DNA of 64,000 nt. It comes from Larimichthys crocea. Lineage: Eukaryota > Chordata > Actinopteri > Sciaenidae. A program made the translations under genes and the position numbers. The notes under the pieces are model-generated. The model searched no databases. It saw only the letters and a program-made list of their open reading frames with translations, and had not been told where the DNA came from. Each line of letters opens with the position of its first letter. Within the stretch, counting starts at the first letter, position 1. Shown in pieces: positions 60,501 through 64,000 of this stretch. The stretch lies in the NCBI RefSeq assembly GCF_000972845.2, contig NC_040022.1:5920979-5984978 (forward strand). The letters run 5' to 3'.

Positions 60501-63059
60501 TTTCCCCCCGTTCTTCATTATTTTGAGTGAGCTTACGTAACAGCAATGCTGTACCGTGCATCCCTTTATCTATCCAGTGTGAAAGCAGTGCTAATTGAAT
60601 TGGTATGCAAAGGTCCAAGGCAGGAGAGTTTCTTGTAGCACCAGGAGATCAAAAATTAGTAGAAGAAAATCAGAGTTGGCAGAAGTTGTAGGGTAGAGCT
60701 AGCCTGCAGAGTTTGATTAGGTGATGAGGAACCAGTGGTGAGATGATCAGGAAGGTGGATGGAACCCACGGCCAGTGACACACATAACAGAGTGACGACT
60801 GGTTTGTCTGTAAAAAGCCAGTATAGATACTAACCATGTCACAACTCTAAGGATCATTTCTTTTGCCTTGTTCCAGACTAAATGAACCAAACTAGATATA
60901 AGAAAGTTAAGTTGGACACAATTTAGATATATAGTATGTATGTACCATATCTCTTGTCAGGCATCCATTTTTATTTACATTATGAAGCTTGCCATTGTGC
61001 TCAAATGAACTTGAACTGGAGTCAAGATTTTAGCTTTGGCCTTCTCCATGCTGATGATTGAGCTTGAAGTTCAGTCTCGGAGCACATTTTATCTCTTCAC
61101 TGCCCCTCACAGACTTTGGCGTGATGACAGTGAATTCAGAAATTGAGGTCCCTGTCCTCAATTCCAGAGTGTGAACATTGAGAGTCAGCCAATTTACTAT
61201 ATTTACTCTCCAGTACGTTGTGCGAGAATTTGATTTATAAGTGTAACATGTTTAAACATTGTATGTACAAAAAAAAAATCAGCTGCCAGCGAGCATGCAC
61301 TATTTTGTTGTTTTTATACCAGATACATCAGTTATGATTACGTAACAAATATAACGTGTCATCAATAAAGCAAAATGTGGATTCATCAAGTGTCCACTTG
61401 CTGACTTTTTAATAGTAAATGTGCAAACAAGAGAATACCAGAAACGCACAGATACAAGATCACTGATTCTGCTGACATGTGACTGAACGCTCAAACAGAA
61501 CACGAGACCCCAACGTCTCTCTCTAATTTAGTGTTTAATAAAAACCTCTGGGGTTTTCATGCCGTGACCGTTTCTGTTCTGTGCTTTGATGCTCACCATC
61601 ACTGACTGGCCTATCTTTGCACATCCAAATAAAATGCAGAATTTTTAAATTGGACGATGCTCCCCTTTGAATCCGAAATGCTGATTTACCCAGAGGTCAT
61701 GCCCAGCAGCTAAAAAAGCCTCTAAATCCACTGGATATTTACACGTTTTGTTCCCATTCTGCAGCAGAATGTGTATATGCGTGTGATAAGACATACACAT
61801 ACACATTTTCTCAGCTTGTGTACGTGTGTGATCTTTCCGTGCGCTGTGCCTCTATGTGTTTTGCTGTGTCTGTGCTGCGAGAAGCGGGCATGCTGATGTC
61901 TGATCCGATCACTCTCAGCTCCGGTGTGCTGGAGGCCTGAAACAGCGAGAGAAAACAACAGGAAACACAGAGGGATGGAGAGTGTGTGGGCTGTGCAACT
62001 GTAATAATATGTCTGAGTTATTAAATATCAGTGTGGTCAGGACCAGTGGCGTAATCTATTACAGAACACTGGATCTGCTTAAAATTGGAGTAATGAAATA
62101 CGTGTTTATTTAAGCTCTGTGACCTCCACTTCTCTGATTCCAAAGATTTTTTTGAGTTGGATGTCGAGCGGCATAATCCAATTCACAGATTGAACTAATG
62201 TCATCTTTGTGATCTAGATCAATATTATGAGCCTCTCCCTAAACATATATGCATTGTTGTTGTTGAGACACGCCTGAGGAGAAGATTATTTTGTAAAACT
62301 GCAGTGTAGTGAGGACACTAATACACTAGACTTCTGAAACATACTGATGTACATTCAACCTGTGTTGGACACGTTCAGATGGGTAAGCCTCACTCTGCAG
62401 CAGCAGCAAAGTATGAAGAGGTCTGGCTACGCTGTTGTGTCTGAAAGGGCCATTACTGATAAACCAGAGAATTGCGGAGTAACACTGGGTTTAGAAAGTC
62501 TTTGTATCACATCTGTGCACATGAGTGCTCTCTCTTCCCAGGGAGCGGTCTACAGCAGTGTGGTGATTGAACATGCTCACGGTTTGGTGGACTGAATGTA
62601 TGTGTTCTTACCCTGCTTGTGTAGGGAAAGGAAGTAACATAAAAACCAGCTATATTTGGTAAAAACAAAGTTATTTATTATCTGGAGTTTGGATTAATTC
62701 AAATCCAGCCGAAGGAGGTGATGTATCTACTAGAGGAAACAAAGGGCAAGCGGATGCTGTTCAAACCAACAAAAGAAATATAACCAAAAGAGTCAGTCTA
62801 TGCTATCAAAACAAATCCAAAAGAGAAAGAGAAACCTCACTTCAGTCATTGAATAACCAAAAACAGAGAGAAACAGCACCCACACAATACCTATACAAAC
62901 TATATCTATGCCTACATAATCAGTGAAATTAACTAAATTTGGCCTGAGTAATTCACAAGTATAACAGAGGCAAGCATACGCAATCAAGCAATACAAACAA
63001 TGTTATATACAGGATAGTTGGAAGCAGCTGTGACACTGTACACACATTGTTGAGTTATT
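55391..63059 (+). other. Putative asic2 intron 1, no exon seen
   Basis: It contains an (AC)20 microsatellite (57,531-57,570) and a tandem duplication of a 'ctgcaagaacacaaattcat' unit (about 59,317-59,356). No DEG/ENaC exon (for example one encoding the extracellular Cys-rich or TM2 GAS segment) was found on the + strand. Confidence 0.5.
57531..57570 (+). repeat. (AC)20 microsatellite
   Basis: Pure 40-nt AC run, likely length-polymorphic. Confidence 0.95.
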
Positions 63060-63422
63060 GTTATTATTATTATATATTATTGCTATATATTATTATATGC
63101 TGTTTAGTAATAATAACATTACCATCAGTACTATTACCATCTTGCCACTGCACCTTATCTACCTATTTATCTTGTGTTGTTTTTTAACTGTCTATGTCCT
63201 ATTCTGTTTTTATTTTTGTTTTTATTTTTTCTACCTCAGTATTTTATTCTGTTGTATTTGTATTTTATTGTATTGAAATACCGGACTGCTATGACGACCT
63301 AATTTCCATCCATCCAACCAGCTCACAGTACTTAGTAAAGAAGCTTGTTTAAAAAAAAGGTTTTAATAAAATGAAGGTAAACTAGTTATTGTTGATACTG
63401 TCAAGAATTCAAAATTGTACAG
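63060..63422 (+). other. AT-rich low-complexity tract, possibly TE 3' UTR
   Basis: TTAT/TTA-rich sequence with 'cttgccactgcaccttatc' and 'tgtatttgtattttattgta' is reminiscent of fish LINE 3' untranslated regions, but it lacks a diagnostic terminus. Confidence 0.3.
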
Positions 63423-63774
63423 TAAAGGTCCAGTGTGTAGATGTATTTTAGTGATATCTAGTGGTCAAATTGCAGATTGCAACTGACTGAATACCCCTCA
63501 CCTCCTCTTGTTTCAAGCACGCAGGGGAAAATACATTTGCTGTGAAACTCGTCCTGTGTGGAGACAGTGTTAGGTTTGTCCCTTCTGAGCTGCTGTAAAA
63601 ACATTGTGCTCCAACATGGTGGGCTCCATGGAAGGAGACCCGCTCCCTCTATATAAAAGTCTGATTCTAAGGTAACATAAGAATTATACAAAACATATCT
63701 TGAAAAAATAGTTATGAATATTATATTCAATTTCTGTCAATGGATCCCATTAAATTTTACACACTGGACCTTTA
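63423..63774. mobile_element. Complete MITE, ~352 bp
   Basis: The terminal inverted repeats are taaaggtccagtgtgtaga at the left and, inverted, taaaggtccagtgtgtaaa at the right, so 17 of 19 terminal bases match. There is no coding capacity. Flanks do not show an unambiguous target duplication, so the superfamily is left open. A half copy is at 54,896. Confidence 0.78.
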
Positions 63775-63924
63775 ACTTGTCCATTTTAATCAGTGTGAAC
63801 TGAACTTTGAGATAGAAGCGTGAACTTATACATCACAGTACAGTTAAGTGTGATTAAATGAATCCTCTGCCAGACCTCCATATTTCAGACCAGCCTCTTC
63901 CAGATCTATACTGTAATCAAGAGC

Positions 63925-64000
63925 TTTAATCAAGTCACACACCCTATTGTACTAATTGTCCACAAGTGTCACTGAGAGCACCAGGGTCTGTCTGACCCTG
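63925..64000 (+). repeat. Repeat running off the window end
   Basis: 'cctattgtactaattgtcc', 'aagtgtcactgagag' and 'gggtctgtctgaccctg' match 45,930-46,012. The element continues beyond the window and cannot be classified. Confidence 0.5.

Overview
The window looks like nuclear DNA from a teleost fish. It holds vertebrate genes with GT-AG introns, long AT-rich non-coding stretches, many CA/TG microsatellites, and debris from fish-typical transposons (hAT, Tc1/mariner, Ty3/gypsy, a LINE family, several MITE/foldback families). Only two protein-coding genes can be supported. Both lie on the + strand in the first 19.5 kb.

Layout: 1-2.3 kb is repeat debris: a broken Ty3/gypsy integrase fragment and two 3' ends of one LINE family. 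From 2.4 to 10.1 kb lies a complete homologue of HROB (C17orf53/MCM8IP), the OB-fold partner of the MCM8-MCM9 helicase. I reconstructed it as 10 coding exons, 605 aa, with every junction in frame. From 10.1 to 18.9 kb there is a gap with MITEs, a perfect 30-bp inverted repeat, microsatellites and a roughly 1.1-kb pyrimidine-biased tract. At 18,904-19,482 is the first coding exon of an acid-sensing ion channel closest to ASIC2 (ASIC2a type), ending in a clean phase-0 donor. No further asic2 exon is visible. The remaining 44.5 kb is therefore best read as asic2 intron 1, which is also very large in mammals. It is packed with transposon remnants, notably a hAT-containing inverted duplication of about 2.7 kb beside a 10-N assembly gap.

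The two genes have no obvious functional link: one acts in DNA repair, the other is a neuronal proton-gated sodium channel. No tRNA, rRNA, CRISPR array or prokaryotic-type system was seen. The most interesting observations are: (i) complementary (TG)20 and (AC)22 tracts directly abutting the outer splice sites of the hrob exon 3-4 block, which could pair and promote circularisation or frame-preserving skipping; (ii) the inverted hAT composite at 25.4-28.4 kb; (iii) a perfect 30-bp stem hairpin at 14.33-14.46 kb; and (iv) two in-frame candidate first exons for hrob, with a uORF whose stop overlaps the main ATG.

Repeat-family names come from recognising motifs by eye, not from a database search. 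Where only similarity between copies inside this window is certain, the entry says so.
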